Origin: Saprospiraceae bacterium
GTDB lineage: Bacteria > Bacteroidota > Bacteroidia > Chitinophagales > Saprospiraceae
Length of the DNA: 64,000 nucleotides
Direction: 5' to 3'
Assembly (NCBI GenBank): GCA_019694295.1
Contig: JAIBCG010000003.1
Location: 37,927 to 101,926 of the forward strand
Of this stretch, positions 26,215 to 34,892 are shown piece by piece. Every line of letters begins with the position of its first letter. Within the stretch, counting starts at the first letter, position 1. The position numbers were made by a program, and so were the translations under genes. The notes under the pieces are model-generated. The model worked only from the letters and a program-made list of their open reading frames with translations, made no database searches and was not told the origin of the DNA.

Positions 26215-27345
26215 ATGTTAAAAAATATCATTCCATTTATCATTTCAGGTATCCTTGGTGGTATCATAGTATTAGGTGGCACAAGGATTTTACAAAAGGA
26301 AAAGCCGGCAGAAATGATCAGTAAACCTGCCGCTAATGTTGCTTATACGGGTAGTGTAGGCTCTATTCCTGCAAGTTTCGCTTATGCAGCAGAAAAAACT
26401 ATGCCGAGTGTGGTCCACATCCGGGCAAAGGAAAGTCAGCAGACGGCCAACAAACGCATGTACAGGAGTCCGTTTGGTGAGGATTTCTTCTGGGGCTATG
26501 GCGCACCAAGAGCTCAGGAAGGTACCGGCTCGGGTGTCATCATCTCTCCTGATGGATATATCGTTACAAACAACCATGTCGTTGATTTTGCAGATTATAT
26601 TGAAGTGACGCTGCACGACGACAGAAAATTTAAAGCAACGGTCGTAGGGCGCGATCCGAAGTCTGACCTTGCAGTGATAAAAATCGATGAAGACAATTTG
26701 CCTGCCATCCAGTTTGGCGATTCGGATAATATTAAAGTAGGCGAATGGGTGCTGGCAGTGGGCAATCCTTTTAATCTCAACTCTACTGTAACGGCAGGAA
26801 TCATTTCAGCGAAACACAGGAAACTAGATGTAATACCCGAAAAAGACGCTTTGGAGGCATTTATACAAACAGATGCGGCTGTCAATCCGGGCAATTCGGG
26901 TGGTGCGCTTGTTGATCCTGAAGGTAAACTCGTAGGGCTAAATTCAGCCATAGCTTCACCTACAGGTTCTTATGCTGGCTATTCTTTTGCTATACCTGTC
27001 AATCTACTCAGACGAATAGTAGATGACCTTATCCAGTATGGAAATGTAAAGAAAGGTGCACTTGGTGTATTGGTCAATGATATTGATGAAAAACTTATCA
27101 GCGAGCACAGATTGAAAGTAAAGGAAGGTATGTTCGTGAATGATGTTGTGTCAGGCGGATCAGCACAATCAGCCGGTATTCAGCCCAAGGATGTGATAGT
27201 TGCCATCGAAGGTAAAAAAATACAGAATTTCGATGATTTGCGTGAGAATATTGCACTTGCAAAAGTCGGTCAGGTAATAAACATAACCATCAACCGCAAT
27301 GGGCAGAACAAGGTTATGCCAGTAAAATTAAAATCCGGCGGTTAA
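26215..27345 (+). CDS. HtrA/Deg-family periplasmic serine protease with one PDZ domain
   Basis: A 376-aa trypsin-like protease for envelope quality control. One N-terminal membrane helix or signal anchor (about residues 5-24) is followed by the protease domain and a single PDZ domain (about 285-370). The catalytic triad is complete: His121 in TNNHVV, Asp151 in SDLAVIKI and Ser228 in NPGNSGGALV. With one PDZ and a probable uncleaved anchor it is built like DegS, whereas DegP-type proteins of about 470 aa have two PDZ domains. Whether it signals (DegS-like) or degrades broadly cannot be decided. It is monocistronic and ends at a strong terminator facing recG. Confidence 0.92.
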   Translation: MLKNIIPFIISGILGGIIVLGGTRILQKEKPAEMISKPAANVAYTGSVGSIPASFAYAAEKTMPSVVHIRAKESQQTANKRMYRSPFGEDFFWGYGAPRAQEGTGSGVIISPDGYIVTNNHVVDFADYIEVTLHDDRKFKATVVGRDPKSDLAVIKIDEDNLPAIQFGDSDNIKVGEWVLAVGNPFNLNSTVTAGIISAKHRKLDVIPEKDALEAFIQTDAAVNPGNSGGALVDPEGKLVGLNSAIASPTGSYAGYSFAIPVNLLRRIVDDLIQYGNVKKGALGVLVNDIDEKLISEHRLKVKEGMFVNDVVSGGSAQSAGIQPKDVIVAIEGKKIQNFDDLRENIALAKVGQVINITINRNGQNKVMPVKLKSGG

Positions 27346-27386
27346 GTCAAAAATCTTTATAACCTCTTATCTATATTCGTTTCTAG

Positions 27387-27417
27387 GCGACAGTTATCAT
27401 ATCTGTCGCTTTTTTTG
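27387..27417 (+). terminator. Intrinsic terminator between htrA and recG
   Basis: GCGACAG and CTGTCGC form a perfect 7-bp stem around a 9-base AT loop, followed by TTTTTTTG on the plus strand. It ends the htrA transcript just before the recG stop codon on the other strand. Confidence 0.88.
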
Positions 27418-27419
27418 TT

Positions 27420-29516
27420 TTATGAAATGCTGCTCCAGTCTTGCAGATTTCGATATCTGTGGTCAATGTGTCGTTTTATGGCTGTGTGCTGAGGTTCGTT
27501 CATTTCAGGATCTGAATCGAGTATGCGTAGTGCTATCTCACGTGCAGTTGTTAATATGGCCGCATCTTTTGCCAGATCGGCAATATTAAGCCCAAATAAA
27601 CCACTCTGTCTCGTACCTTCTATATCTCCCGGGCCACGAAGTCGAAGGTCAGCTTCTGCTATTACAAAACCATTGTTGGTTTCACACATTGTCTTTATAC
27701 GTTCGCGACTGTCTTTGGATAATTTGAAAGAAGTCATTAGAATACAGTACGATTGGTCGGCACCACGCCCCACACGCCCACGTAATTGATGCAGTTGCGA
27801 CAATCCGAATCGCTCGGCGTGTTCTATAATCATTACTGAAGCATTCGGTACATTGACACCTACTTCTATGACGGTGGTAGCTACCATTATCTGGGTCTGT
27901 TTTTTGATGAAACGCGACATTTCGTATTCTTTGTCTTCAGGTTTCATCTTACCATGTACTACAGATATATGGTATTCGGGCATCGGGAATTCTCTTAGCA
28001 ATGCCTGGTAGCCGTTTTCGAGATCCAGCAGGTCGAGTTTTTCTGATTCTTCGATGAGCGGATACACTATATATATCTGTCTGCCTTTGTTGATCTCTTC
28101 ACGTATGAATCCTAGCAGGCGTAGTCTTTTATTTTCGTTGAAATGAAGTGTCTTTATTTCTTTACGGCCGGGTGGCAATTCATCAATGACAGAAACATCC
28201 AGATCGCCGTATAGCGTCATGGCTAATGTTCTTGGTATAGGTGTGGCGGTCATCACCAGTATGTGAGGCGGCACAGTGCTTTTAGACCAAAGTGCTGCTC
28301 TTTGTTTGACACCAAAGCGGTGTTGTTCATCGATGATAGCGAGGCCGATTTTCTGAAACTCTACCCAGTCCTCGAGCAGTGCATGAGTGCCAATGATTAT
28401 CTTAATAGAACCATCTTTTAGTGCTGTCAGTACCTGATTACGCGTTTTTCCTTTGACAGAGCCAGAGAGATAGCCAATACCGATATTGAGTGGTTTAATA
28501 AATTCTTCAATAGACTGGAAATGCTGTTGTGCAAGTATTTCGGTCGGTGCCATCAGACACGCCTGAAACCCGTTGTCGAGTGCTATGAGCATTGACAGAA
28601 GTGCTACAATGGTCTTGCCACTACCGACATCACCCTGTAGTAGTCTGTTCATTTGTTTTCCGCTGCCCATGTCTTTGCGTATTTCTCTAATCACTTTTTT
28701 TTGAGCATTGGTCAGCTCAAACGGCAGGTATTTTGAGTAAAATCCATTAAACAAATCGCCAACTTTTTCGAAAATATATCCTTTAATCAACGATTGTTTG
28801 CGATTTTTATACTGAAGAATCTTTAACTGCATACAGAGCAATTCTTCGAATTTCAGCCTTTTCTGGGCTGCATGAAGGTGTGCGGAGTCTGGTGGAAAAT
28901 GAATAAACTGATAAGCCTGAAATCTTGACAAGAGCTTCAGCTTTTCAACGATGTACAGTGGCAATATCTCGGGTAGGTCTGCAGGAAGCAGTTTTTCTGT
29001 CAATTGTCTGAATATACGGCGTTGCGATTTTGTGTCAAGGCCTTTTTTGTTCAGTTTGTCGGTTGAAGGATAAACCGGAGCCAAAAATGACACAGCAGGA
29101 TGCCCGACCATAAGTTCCATTTCGGGATGTGCAATACTGAATTTTCTGTTAAATTCTGTAAGCCTGCCAAACACGATATATTCAGTTCTTAACTGTAAGG
29201 AATCTTCGATCCACTTTATTCCCTGAAACCAGATAAGCTCAATCTGGCCACTTGAGTCTGTAAATTGTGCAACCAGCCTTTTTGATCTACCGGCGCCGAG
29301 TGTTTGTAACTGTACCACCTGGCCTTTGATTTGTACATAGTCCTCATCACCTGTCAGCTCAGATATTTTCTGAAATTTGGTTTTGTCGATATAGCGAAAA
29401 GGAAAATGATTGAGCAAGTCTTCAACAGATCGGATATTTAACTCTTTGGCAAGCAAATCGGCTTTAGCCGTACCTACACCTTTGAGAAATTCTATCTTTA
29501 ATGTCATTATACTCAT
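27420..29516 (-). CDS. recG: ATP-dependent DNA helicase RecG
   Basis: A 698-aa helicase that remodels stalled replication forks and Holliday junctions. An N-terminal wedge/OB domain (about residues 35-145) is followed by two RecA-like domains. Walker A is LLQGDVGSGKTIVA, the DExH box IIDEQHRFGV, motif III VMTATPIPRTLAM, motif V ATTVIEVGVNVPNA and motif VI QLRGRVGRG. I chose the ATG at MSIMTLK. A longer frame would add 23 residues reaching into the rbfA promoter; a shorter start at MTLK is also possible. The -7 element TATATTTG at 29530-29523 supports the short form. Confidence 0.95.
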   Translation of the reverse strand: MSIMTLKIEFLKGVGTAKADLLAKELNIRSVEDLLNHFPFRYIDKTKFQKISELTGDEDYVQIKGQVVQLQTLGAGRSKRLVAQFTDSSGQIELIWFQGIKWIEDSLQLRTEYIVFGRLTEFNRKFSIAHPEMELMVGHPAVSFLAPVYPSTDKLNKKGLDTKSQRRIFRQLTEKLLPADLPEILPLYIVEKLKLLSRFQAYQFIHFPPDSAHLHAAQKRLKFEELLCMQLKILQYKNRKQSLIKGYIFEKVGDLFNGFYSKYLPFELTNAQKKVIREIRKDMGSGKQMNRLLQGDVGSGKTIVALLSMLIALDNGFQACLMAPTEILAQQHFQSIEEFIKPLNIGIGYLSGSVKGKTRNQVLTALKDGSIKIIIGTHALLEDWVEFQKIGLAIIDEQHRFGVKQRAALWSKSTVPPHILVMTATPIPRTLAMTLYGDLDVSVIDELPPGRKEIKTLHFNENKRLRLLGFIREEINKGRQIYIVYPLIEESEKLDLLDLENGYQALLREFPMPEYHISVVHGKMKPEDKEYEMSRFIKKQTQIMVATTVIEVGVNVPNASVMIIEHAERFGLSQLHQLRGRVGRGADQSYCILMTSFKLSKDSRERIKTMCETNNGFVIAEADLRLRGPGDIEGTRQSGLFGLNIADLAKDAAILTTAREIALRILDSDPEMNEPQHTAIKRHIDHRYRNLQDWSSIS

Positions 29517-29522
29517 CGGTGG

Positions 29523-29530
29523 CAAATATA
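29523..29530 (-). promoter_or_regulatory. -7 promoter element of recG
   Basis: TATATTTG on the minus strand matches TAnnTTTG and ends 6 bases before the chosen ATG, so the recG leader would be absent or very short. Confidence 0.55.
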
Positions 29531-29570
29531 CGCATTTACAAAGCTTCTTCAAAATCGCTAAAAATAATGT

Positions 29571-29578
29571 TATCTTTG
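29571..29578 (+). promoter_or_regulatory. -7 promoter element of rbfA
   Basis: TATCTTTG matches TAnnTTTG and lies 18 bases upstream of the rbfA ATG. It is back to back with the recG element about 40 bases away. Confidence 0.6.
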
Positions 29579-29596
29579 TATCCATATCGGTTCAAT

Positions 29597-29989
29597 ATGG
29601 AAACAATAAGACAAAAACAAATTGGCGAAATCATCAGACGGAATGTAAGTATTGTACTCAGTTCGGAAGGTAGTTATATTTATGGTGATGCACTCGTTAC
29701 AGTTACCAATGTGATGGTGTCGCCCGACATGAGTCAGGCAAAAGTGTATGTGAGTGTCTATAATACAGAAGAAAAGCAAGCTGTCGTTCTGATGTTGGAG
29801 GATCAGCTAGTAAGAATAAGACAAGCCCTTGCCCACAGGATCAAAAAGCATGTAAGAAGAATACCTGAAATATACTTCTATCTAGATGATACTCTGGATG
29901 AAATGTACAGGCTGAATAATCTGTTCGACAAACTCGAGGCAGAAGACCAACTTGGACATAACCGTCCGCCGGATGATGACGACGAATAG
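29597..29989 (+). CDS. rbfA: Ribosome-binding factor A
   Basis: A 130-aa KH-fold protein that helps mature the 30S subunit and the 5' end of 16S rRNA. Typical features are the start METIRQKQIGEIIRRNVSIVL, the strand VMVSPDMSQAKVYVSVY near residues 35-51, and RIKKHVRRIPEIYFYLDDTLDE near 81-102. The acidic tail (PPDDDDE) is common in Bacteroidota members. I chose the ATG at METIRQ, downstream of the -7 element, over an upstream in-frame ATG that would add 32 unrelated residues. Divergent from recG; converges on the FG-GAP lipoprotein gene with no terminator visible between. Confidence 0.94.
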   Translation: METIRQKQIGEIIRRNVSIVLSSEGSYIYGDALVTVTNVMVSPDMSQAKVYVSVYNTEEKQAVVLMLEDQLVRIRQALAHRIKKHVRRIPEIYFYLDDTLDEMYRLNNLFDKLEAEDQLGHNRPPDDDDE

Positions 29990-30023
29990 GCGATCTTCAT
30001 AAAAATACCTTACACATCTAACC

Positions 30024-32300
30024 CTATATTGAAACACGCGGTGCACACATAGGGATGCCACCAGACTTGTATTTAAAGACTATATTCTTGAGGTTGATGG
30101 TTGAGTAACCTTCTTTTCCTTCTGTTATTTTGATGAATTGATTTGGTTTGATGTTAGTGATTGTCTGTACGGTACCACTTGCAGGCCACTTGATTTGTAT
30201 TTCATCAATCATTTTTGCCTGTCCTAAGCCTATTTCTCTTCTCAAAGGCGAGCTACCAAAACTACCACCGGAGTTCAGGTCTCTGTACACAAATCTTTGT
30301 TTGCCATTATCAGTAAATTTTAACCGAATCCTTGCACCGATAGCTGCTTTGTTTGACTTTACTCCTTCGAGCTGCATGGTTATCCAGTTATTGTCATTCT
30401 GGCCAGGATTAAGGTAGAATGCAGAATTAAAAGCATCACCTTCGTAGGCACCACCTATGTTAACGTATATGTCCTGGTCGCCGTTATTGTTAATATCAGC
30501 AAATGCTACGCCATGGCCTTTTTGCAGATTTCCTACACGGGCAGAGTAAGTAACCTCCATAAAGTCAGTGCCACCCATGTTTTTGTAGAGGCGGTTAGGA
30601 ATGAGCGAACGGTAGTTTGGGTTTCCGGTTGACATAAACATATCAAGCCAGCCGTCATTGTCAAAATCGCCAAAATTGGCAGCCATGGCAAATACAGGTT
30701 GATTGAGGTGCATCTGCCCCGATACTTCACTAAAGGTACCATTCTGGTTGTTATGATAAAGTATAATTTTTCCTTCCTGATCGTTTGAAGGGTATAGTGT
30801 TTCCTTAGCGAGGAAGAAAGACAACTGCTGCTCGAAGCTATAGTTGCATATAAAAAGATCAAGCCAACCGTCATTATCATAATCAAAGAAAAATGTAGGG
30901 AAGGTCCGCTCCTTGTTTTGAGCCAGACCCGCCTGCTGACTAGTATTTTCGAATGTTGGTACCTTGCCTTTTACCCCTTTGTTGCGGAGCAGAATTTTTT
31001 CACCTGTAAGGCATGAAATAAAAATATCTGCCCAGCCATCATTATCATAATCGCCCGATGTGCAAGCTTTTACAAAGGTTTTAATATTTAAGCCTTGTGG
31101 TGATGCGATGTTGGTAAAAGTACCATCCTGGTTGTTTATATAAAATTCTGATGGATAAATATTGTTTGAAGGTAAGGATTCATTTCCGATAAATACATCA
31201 AGCCAGCCATCATTATTAAAATCATTCCAGGTGGCAGCCTGAGTTGGGTTGAAGCTCAATATTCCTGCCTGAATAGTAACATCTGTGAATGTGCCGTCAC
31301 CATTATTTTTAAGAAGTGAATTTGGTACTTTGGCAAAAGGCCCACTACCCTGCCAGGCTCCACGAAGTAGGAAAATATCAATTTTGCCATCGTTGTTATA
31401 ATCTGTTTGCATCATGTTGAGCCCACCTCGTATTTTATTAAGGCCCGAACGTTCGGAAAAATCAGAAAATGACCCGTCGCCGTTGTTGTGATAATAGTGG
31501 AGTGTTTCTTTAAGACTCCAGCCGGTGACTACGATGTCAAGATTGCCGTCATTATCAAAATCATCAACTATGGTTCCTCCGCTTTGTTTGTATAAGGCGA
31601 TGCCAAGATCTGAAGCCATTTCGGTGAATGGTTTTACGGTAGTTGTTTCACCCTGCCCTATTCCAGGAATGAGGAATTCCTTCGGTACACCATTCGGATA
31701 TTCTCCAAGAGTCATGTAAGCAATATTAAGTAACCATCTTGAGTTGAGCATTTTGGGATCTTCCTTCAGTATTTTTTCAAAAATCTCTACAGCCTTTCTT
31801 GCAGGACCTTTATCCTGGTGGATGCCGAGCCCTTTTATTGGCAAGATGCATGCATCTGCGTTATGTCTGGCTATACAGTTGGTTCGTTCTGCCAGGCGCA
31901 TATAGGCTACACCCAGCATTTCGCCGGCTGCCAGTCTTGATGCAGGAACCGATTTGACGTAGTCATAAATTTTTTCAAGTTCTGCTACTGCACGTTTTTC
32001 CTTTCCATACTCGAGCAAGGTATTGGCATGTAATACTGCGTAATTAAGCGAACTCTGAATGTCTTGGGTAACTTTGAGCAGTGAGTCGTAATGCGCCAGT
32101 CTGGCACCTGCAGCATAAGTATTGTCAGGATTGTAGTATTGTTCTGTAAGTTTGTCAAGTATGGTTCCGAGGGTTTCACCATTCACAGTATTGGACTCTG
32201 CAGAGTTTTCCTGTGTGTTATTTTTACAAGCTAATAATGATAGCAATAGGGCAAGAAACAGGAAAAATTGGTGTCCTTTGGTTTTTAGTTGTTTGTTCAT
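30024..32300 (-). CDS. Exported FG-GAP/VCBS repeat lipoprotein with C-terminal ASPIC/UnbV domain
   Basis: A 758-aa surface or periplasmic lipoprotein (LLAC lipobox, Cys25). Residues about 40-190 are helical and TPR-like. A beta-propeller-type region (about 230-620) follows, with at least seven Asp/Asn-rich calcium-loop motifs, among them DDFDNDGNLD, TDYNNDGKID, GDYDNDGWAD, FDYDNDGWLD and GDFDNDGWLD. The ASPIC/UnbV domain (about 650-735) has RLKF...GSSPLRREIGLG and IQIKWPASGT. The arrangement recalls CRTAC1-like proteins. Such proteins are abundant in environmental Bacteroidota and probably bind carbohydrate or matrix; the ligand is unknown. About 20 residues after the domain (ending CAPRVSI) are unusual. 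Confidence 0.88.
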   Translation of the reverse strand: MNKQLKTKGHQFFLFLALLLSLLACKNNTQENSAESNTVNGETLGTILDKLTEQYYNPDNTYAAGARLAHYDSLLKVTQDIQSSLNYAVLHANTLLEYGKEKRAVAELEKIYDYVKSVPASRLAAGEMLGVAYMRLAERTNCIARHNADACILPIKGLGIHQDKGPARKAVEIFEKILKEDPKMLNSRWLLNIAYMTLGEYPNGVPKEFLIPGIGQGETTTVKPFTEMASDLGIALYKQSGGTIVDDFDNDGNLDIVVTGWSLKETLHYYHNNGDGSFSDFSERSGLNKIRGGLNMMQTDYNNDGKIDIFLLRGAWQGSGPFAKVPNSLLKNNGDGTFTDVTIQAGILSFNPTQAATWNDFNNDGWLDVFIGNESLPSNNIYPSEFYINNQDGTFTNIASPQGLNIKTFVKACTSGDYDNDGWADIFISCLTGEKILLRNKGVKGKVPTFENTSQQAGLAQNKERTFPTFFFDYDNDGWLDLFICNYSFEQQLSFFLAKETLYPSNDQEGKIILYHNNQNGTFSEVSGQMHLNQPVFAMAANFGDFDNDGWLDMFMSTGNPNYRSLIPNRLYKNMGGTDFMEVTYSARVGNLQKGHGVAFADINNNGDQDIYVNIGGAYEGDAFNSAFYLNPGQNDNNWITMQLEGVKSNKAAIGARIRLKFTDNGKQRFVYRDLNSGGSFGSSPLRREIGLGQAKMIDEIQIKWPASGTVQTITNIKPNQFIKITEGKEGYSTINLKNIVFKYKSGGIPMCAPRVSI

Positions 32301-32476
32301 TTTGTTAAAATTTCATTTCATTTTTAAAACCAGAAATATTTTTATATTTTAAATATTTCTATACAATATTTTCAAGCTGCAAGTTGCAACAACCGCATCT
32401 TGAATGCCAGAAGTTTGAAAATTCTAATGAGTTTTTAATTCAAACAAATGGCTAAATGTGCCAAAAGGAAAGTGCG

Positions 32477-32496
32477 CGGTAGTGAAAATACTACCG
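32477..32496. repeat. Inverted repeat (hairpin) downstream of a lipoprotein gene
   Basis: CGGTAGT and ACTACCG form a perfect 7-bp stem around a 6-base loop in an otherwise empty 240-base gap. It lies 47 bases past the stop of the minus-strand lipoprotein gene. There is no T-run on that strand, so it may protect a 3' end rather than terminate. Confidence 0.5.
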
Positions 32497-32542
32497 TAAA
32501 ATATTAGAACTCACCTATAAACAAAGGAAGTTTTTCGGGCAA

Positions 32543-33085
32543 CTATTTTTGATTGCCGCTTTGTAGTTTCTGGAGCTCCTGCATGGCATTGGCACCATAT
32601 ATTGACTCGAAATATTTTTTACCTTGCTCGGTTATTTGTGTGGCGTATAGTGGTGTGTTGTTACCTGCTTTATAGAAAACAAGATATTTGCACTGCTCGG
32701 TATAATAAATATTAGCTTCGAGGATAGAATCACCATCTTTATTGAAGAATATTCTGCCATTCGGTTTTGTACATGGCATTTCTGATACTTGTGTGTCGAG
32801 AATATGGTTAGCAACAAACTGATAGCAAGAAGCCTTGTCAGGAATACTCATAGAGAGATTTGATTCAAAAGGAACAATATCAATTGAGTTGGTATTTTCG
32901 GCAAGGGCCTTGTATTCTTCAAGAGGAATGATGGGCAATGTAGCGGCTGGTCCTGCAGTTATGCCGGTTGATGTAGGAGCATTCTCAGGCTGAGCTGTTG
33001 TAAGTGTGGTCTGGGTAGCAGTTTCATTTTTGCAAGCCACAAGAACAGCCAGACAGAGCATGGTTACGAAGAAAACATTTCTCAT
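32543..33085 (-). CDS. Hypothetical lipoprotein paired with an outer-membrane beta-barrel
   Basis: A 180-aa protein with a clear lipoprotein signal (VLVAC, Cys18), then a Thr/Ala/Pro-rich linker of about 45 residues (TQTTLTTAQPENAPTSTG region) and a compact domain. That domain contains three Cys (in ASCYQF, EMPCTKP and EQCKYL), spaced so that two could form a disulfide. I do not recognise the family. It starts 2 bases after the beta-barrel gene upstream, so the two are one operon and may act together at the outer membrane. Confidence 0.65.
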   Translation of the reverse strand: MRNVFFVTMLCLAVLVACKNETATQTTLTTAQPENAPTSTGITAGPAATLPIIPLEEYKALAENTNSIDIVPFESNLSMSIPDKASCYQFVANHILDTQVSEMPCTKPNGRIFFNKDGDSILEANIYYTEQCKYLVFYKAGNNTPLYATQITEQGKKYFESIYGANAMQELQKLQSGNQK

Positions 33086-33087
33086 AA

Positions 33088-33711
33088 TTAGAATTTGTAT
33101 TGATAATAAAACTGTATGAAACGGTTAATAAGGGAATTTTGATTCACTCCATTCGTATTATGTTTAAAAAGGTAGTTAAGACCTCTGCACCATTTAGCAC
33201 CTAATGACCCGTGTGGTCCAAAACTGTATGCTCCGCCAATGACAATACCGAGCTCATTTTTATTGAACAAATCGAGGACATCGTCATATCCGCTGTATTC
33301 AGCATAGCTGTGGATTAGTCTGCCAAAATAACCACCTGCATAAAAGTCCATCCTGTAGAATTCATCTTCAGGTACAAGCCAGTCTTTGTAATGGAATGTT
33401 ACAGGTATATCAATATACTGGAGGTTTATTTTAAATTGTGGAATGGAATTGTCCTGCAAAAATTCGGATTGGCTACCTCTGAATACGTATGCAATACCGG
33501 TTTCTATATAAAACTTTTCTTTAAGACGCGCAATACCATTGATGCCAATAAAAGGCCCGGGTTTGTTATAACCTGCGTATTGGTCACCGTCTATCTGCGA
33601 AGCAACGAGACCCGCCTGGATAGTTGCACCAAATGTCTGGGCATGCAGATTGTGGCTTATTATGAATAACAAGGTTGTACAGAGTGTTAGGTATATTTTT
33701 GATAAAAGCAT
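33088..33711 (-). CDS. PorT-like outer-membrane beta-barrel protein
   Basis: A 207-aa protein with a Sec signal ending at HAQ (residue 25). It then shows repeated amphipathic strands with Gly-rich turns (GATIQAGLVASQIDGDQYAGYNK..., FYIETGIAYVFRG, IPVTFHYKDW, FYAGGYFGRLIHSY) and a terminal aromatic strand ending in FYQYKF. The pattern fits the outer-membrane beta-barrel family PF13568, an 8-strand-type barrel that includes PorT. Specific function cannot be assigned. It is first in an operon with the lipoprotein gene. Confidence 0.8.
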   Translation of the reverse strand: MLLSKIYLTLCTTLLFIISHNLHAQTFGATIQAGLVASQIDGDQYAGYNKPGPFIGINGIARLKEKFYIETGIAYVFRGSQSEFLQDNSIPQFKINLQYIDIPVTFHYKDWLVPEDEFYRMDFYAGGYFGRLIHSYAEYSGYDDVLDLFNKNELGIVIGGAYSFGPHGSLGAKWCRGLNYLFKHNTNGVNQNSLINRFIQFYYQYKF

Positions 33712-33724
33712 GCTATTAATTGAT

Positions 33725-33732
33725 TATATTTG
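33725..33732 (+). promoter_or_regulatory. -7 promoter element of the 94-aa protein/MBL operon
   Basis: TATATTTG matches TAnnTTTG. It lies between divergent genes and 28 bases before the chosen ATG. A TTTG at 33698-33701 is a possible -33 element but the 23-base spacing is long. Confidence 0.55.
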
Positions 33733-33759
33733 CACAATAAACGCTCAATATTACACTGT

Positions 33760-34044
33760 ATGATAAAATACACCAAACATTTTCTGAATAAACTGGAAGA
33801 TTTTCTTGGAAAACAAGAATATGACGTCAGGTACGAAAAGGGTAACTTTCAGTCGGGGTATTGTTTGGTCGAGTCAAATAAGGTGGTGGTCATCAATAAA
33901 TTTTTTGACACAGAAGGTAGGATAAACAATCTGATAGAGATCATTCTGCAGATAGACATTGATGAAGAAAAACTTGATACCAAGGACAAAGATTTACTCA
34001 AACACCTTATTCATTCATGGGAATCTTCAAATACTGAAGCTTGA
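33760..34044 (+). CDS. Small conserved Bacteroidota protein upstream of an MBL hydrolase
   Basis: A 94-aa soluble protein beginning MIKYTKHFLNKLEDFL. A helix is followed by a strand pair (YDVRYEKGNFQSGYCLVE, KVVVINKFFDTEGRI) and a C-terminal helix. Similar small proteins (YEKGNFxSGYC...VVINKFFDTE) are, as I recall, widespread in Bacteroidota and of unknown function. The longer frame starting MHNKRS begins inside the -7 element, so I use the internal ATG. Its stop overlaps the TTG start of the MBL gene by 4 bases, which implies coupled translation. Confidence 0.72.
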   Translation: MIKYTKHFLNKLEDFLGKQEYDVRYEKGNFQSGYCLVESNKVVVINKFFDTEGRINNLIEIILQIDIDEEKLDTKDKDLLKHLIHSWESSNTEA

Positions 34045-34805
34045 AAGCGACTCTATTGGGTACCGGTACTTCGCAGGGTGTGCCTGTCATCGGCTGCAGA
34101 TGTGAGGTTTGCATGTCGCCCAATCCGCATGACAGTAGGTTTCGTACATCAGCACTTATAACAGACGGAAAAACCAATGTACTTATAGACTGCGGGCCAG
34201 ATATGAGGCAGCAGATGCTGAGAATAGGTATTGCACACCTTGATGCTATCCTGCTTACGCACGAACACAACGATCATATAATCGGGCTGGATGAAATAAG
34301 ACCTTTTAATTTTCTTCAAAACATGATTATGCCTTTCTGGGCAACTGATAGGGTAAAGGCAGAACTTTACCGAAGATTCAGCTTTGCATTTGAAGAAGAA
34401 CCCTATCCCGGAGCTCCGCGCGCTAAGGTAGAACCACTCGAAAAAAACAAATCCGTTACGATAGGCGGAATCAATATATTGCCCATAGAGGCGAGCCATG
34501 GTCAGATGCCTGTTATGGCGTTCAGAGTGGGCGATTTTACCTATATGACAGATGTAAAATTCATTGAGCCGGATCAAATTGACCTGATAAAAGGAACCCG
34601 TTATCTGGTTATCAATGCTCTTCGGCGAGAGGAACACCATTCGCATCTGAGTCTTAGTGAAGCATTGCAATTGATAGAACAAATTAATCCTGAGATGGCT
34701 TACCTCACACACATAAGCCACCACCTTGGTACAGAGGCAAATTTGAATAAAGAGCTGCCTGCAAATGTAAAACTCGGATATGACGGAATGGAGATTATCT
34801 GGTAA
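34041..34805 (+). CDS. MBL-fold metallohydrolase (PhnP/RNase Z-like)
   Basis: A 254-aa metallo-beta-lactamase-fold phosphodiesterase-type enzyme. The N-terminal LLGTGTSQGVPVIGC resembles PhnP. CxC...C residues near 18-24 could bind an extra zinc. The metal motif is LTHEHNDHIIGLDEIRPF. Further ligands are Asp in YMTDVKFI and His in YLTHISHHLG near the C-terminus. PhnP cleaves cyclic nucleotides/ribose phosphates and RNase Z processes tRNA; which activity applies here is open. The start is TTG within the stop of the 94-aa gene. Confidence 0.88.
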   Translation: MKATLLGTGTSQGVPVIGCRCEVCMSPNPHDSRFRTSALITDGKTNVLIDCGPDMRQQMLRIGIAHLDAILLTHEHNDHIIGLDEIRPFNFLQNMIMPFWATDRVKAELYRRFSFAFEEEPYPGAPRAKVEPLEKNKSVTIGGINILPIEASHGQMPVMAFRVGDFTYMTDVKFIEPDQIDLIKGTRYLVINALRREEHHSHLSLSEALQLIEQINPEMAYLTHISHHLGTEANLNKELPANVKLGYDGMEIIW

Positions 34806-34847
34806 ATGCAATTATCGTTCTCTTTCCTGTCTTTATGTCAAAAATCG

Positions 34848-34855
34848 TACATTTG
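34848..34855 (+). promoter_or_regulatory. -7 promoter element of ruvA
   Basis: TACATTTG matches TAnnTTTG and lies 38 bases before the ruvA ATG. Confidence 0.6.
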
Positions 34856-34892
34856 CCGCAATTAACATTTGTTCAAAATTAAAATTGTAAGT

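Noticed and set aside
29517..29585. Upstream ATG extending RecG by 23 residues
   Set aside because: The extension crosses both divergent -7 elements and is not part of known RecG N-termini.
34149..34811. 220-aa minus-strand open frame opposite the MBL hydrolase
   Set aside because: Opposite a clear enzyme with intact motifs; its composition (many Cys, His, Tyr) is typical of an antisense shadow.
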